Part shown: positions 6,327 through 6,967 of the stretch, in pieces | Layout of the letters: each line of letters starts with the position of its first letter | How positions within the stretch are numbered: the first letter of the stretch is position 1 | From: Sulfurovum sp. | Lineage (GTDB): Bacteria; Campylobacterota; Campylobacteria; Campylobacterales; Sulfurovaceae | NCBI GenBank assembly: GCA_027029065.1 | Contig: JALVGO010000235.1 | Location: 1 to 6,967, forward strand | Length of the DNA: 6,967 nucleotides | Direction: 5' to 3' | Notes under the pieces: model-generated | What the model saw: only the letters and a program-made list of their open reading frames with translations | Database searches by the model: none | Told to the model about the DNA's origin: nothing | Program-made: the position numbers and the translations under genes

Positions 6327-6600
6327 TACCGGTTTCGACCTTTCTGGCAACAAAGTTTCTATCGAGCTTTACGATCATCTCGTCATTTAGTTTGATTTTG
6401 ATAAAATCCTCTTCAGGCTTGACAACCGTTGCGATCAGTCCGCCGTTGGTAACGATCTTGTCACCCTTTTGCAGTCCTGCGATCATCGCTTCATGCGCTT
6501 TGCGCTGCTTGTTCTGCGGTCTGATGATCAAAAAGTAGAAAATTGCAAATAATATGAGTAACGGAATAAATGATCCGACAATACTTCCCTGCTGTTCCAT
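6313..6600 (-). CDS. yajC: Preprotein translocase subunit YajC
   Basis: YajC is a small inner membrane protein that associates with SecDF and SecYEG. The 95-residue product shows the standard layout. There is a short periplasmic N-terminus and a single membrane helix (about 9-27). IRPQNKQRK follows at 26-34, then a small cytoplasmic beta domain with GDKIVTNGG at 46-54. ATG at 6600 is preceded by AAGGA with a 6-nt spacer. It is the first gene of the operon, and a candidate extended -10 element lies about 30 nt upstream. Its last codons overlap the start of secD. Confidence 0.97.
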   Translation of the reverse strand: MEQQGSIVGSFIPLLILFAIFYFLIIRPQNKQRKAHEAMIAGLQKGDKIVTNGGLIATVVKPEEDFIKIKLNDEMIVKLDRNFVARKVETGNENA

Positions 6601-6613
6601 GAGGAGTCCTTTA

Positions 6614-6622
6614 TGGTAAAAT
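6614..6622 (+). promoter_or_regulatory. Candidate extended -10 element for lnt
   Basis: The plus strand reads TGGTAAAAT, a TGn extended -10 followed by a good -10 hexamer. Transcription would start near 6629, about 34 nt before the lnt TTG. There is no clear -35 box. It faces a matching minus-strand element at 6631-6639. Confidence 0.5.
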
Positions 6623-6630
6623 TGGACAAT

Positions 6631-6639
6631 ATTTTAGCA
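6631..6639 (-). promoter_or_regulatory. Candidate extended -10 element for yajC-secD-secF
   Basis: The minus strand reads TGCTAAAAT, again a TGn extended -10. It would start transcription near 6624 with a leader of about 24 nt before the yajC ATG. It mirrors the plus-strand element at 6614-6622, with 8 bp between the two hexamers. Confidence 0.5.
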
Positions 6640-6652
6640 CCTTTATATTAAT

Positions 6653-6657
6653 AGGAG
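6653..6657 (+). promoter_or_regulatory. Ribosome binding site that decides the lnt start
   Basis: AGGAG lies 5 nt before TTG at 6663. No ATG or GTG lies in this frame near the beginning of the reading frame. The spacing makes the TTG the best-supported start. Confidence 0.6.
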
Positions 6658-6662
6658 CCTTT

Positions 6663-6967
6663 TTGCCGACACCTAGACACCACACCCGTATCCCTTGTCA
6701 AATACATCCGCTGCTGTGTGGATTTGCCGCTGCACTGTCGGGTTCACTCTTTATCTATTTTGACTATTGGCATATCCGTTTTCCCACACTCGACACGCTC
6801 TTTGGACTCCTCTCGATAGCACTGCTTCTGTACGGAAATGCCCGTGTCTGGTTTTTTGCCGGGCTCTTCTTCGGACTCTTCTGGTTCTGGTGGATCGGAC
6901 TGAGCTTCATCCACTACCGGATGTCATGGGCAATACCGTTTGCAGTGCTTTTCATCGCCCTCATCTA
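6663..6967 (+). CDS. lnt: Apolipoprotein N-acyltransferase, N-terminal part (3' end beyond window)
   Basis: Lnt adds the third acyl chain to the N-terminal cysteine of bacterial lipoproteins in the inner membrane. Only the first 101 codons are present. They encode hydrophobic segments at about 17-32, 46-58 and 62-82, followed by another beginning near 89. The stretch FFAGLFFGLFWFWWIGLSF (64-82) is the characteristic Lnt membrane signature. The nitrilase-like catalytic domain would lie outside the window. The start is TTG at 6663, supported by AGGAG 5 nt upstream. lnt diverges from yajC across 62 bp and may share a promoter region with it. Confidence 0.88.
   Translation, partial: MPTPRHHTRIPCQIHPLLCGFAAALSGSLFIYFDYWHIRFPTLDTLFGLLSIALLLYGNARVWFFAGLFFGLFWFWWIGLSFIHYRMSWAIPFAVLFIALI

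Noticed and set aside
6613..6651. A 12-codon ATG-initiated open frame just upstream of lnt, as a possible leader peptide
   Set aside because: It begins upstream of the predicted lnt start site, has no ribosome site, and overlaps the promoter elements. Chance is the simplest explanation.

Overview
The window looks like chromosomal DNA from a free-living Campylobacterota (Epsilonproteobacteria) species. The protein sequences, a moderate GC content and the divergent lnt / yajC-secD-secF layout with a small membrane protein after secF all fit a Sulfurovum- or Sulfurimonas-like organism. This taxonomic placement is inferred from protein style and gene order, not from a database search.

Right end (about 3736-6967): yajC, secD and secF lie on the minus strand as a tightly packed, overlapping operon for the SecDF-YajC accessory complex of the Sec translocon. 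Diverging from it on the plus strand is the start of lnt, apolipoprotein N-acyltransferase, which is cut by the window end. The 62-bp gap between them holds two extended -10 elements that face each other in a near-palindrome. A strong hairpin plus U-tract terminator follows secF. Between secF and that terminator sit a perfect 11-bp inverted repeat and a run of 7-bp tandem repeats.

Middle (about 2442-3640): a candidate promoter overlaps the terminator tail and precedes a 112-residue membrane protein of unknown function. Ten bases after it comes a stand-alone methyltransferase that resembles the C-terminal 4-mercaptohistidine N1-methyltransferase domain of the ovothiol enzyme OvoA.

Left end (1-2441): a secreted, PBP4-type (S13) D-Ala-D-Ala carboxypeptidase/endopeptidase carries a C-terminal SPOR domain. 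It is followed by a partial class I/II aminotransferase resembling DapC, which would make the diaminopimelate used in the same cell wall. A 184-bp non-coding MITE-like element with 31-bp terminal inverted repeats and a TTTA target duplication has landed between these two genes. Its terminal repeat supplies the current stop codon of the carboxypeptidase gene. Removing the element and one duplication in silico restores an open frame that adds 11 residues in place of the present GHL end.

Most of the window is conserved housekeeping sequence. The less ordinary items are the MITE and its gene-tail rewrite, the detached ovothiol-type methyltransferase, the PBP4-SPOR fusion, the face-to-face promoter pair and the heptad repeat tract. 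I saw no CRISPR array, tRNA, rRNA, transposase or defence system.
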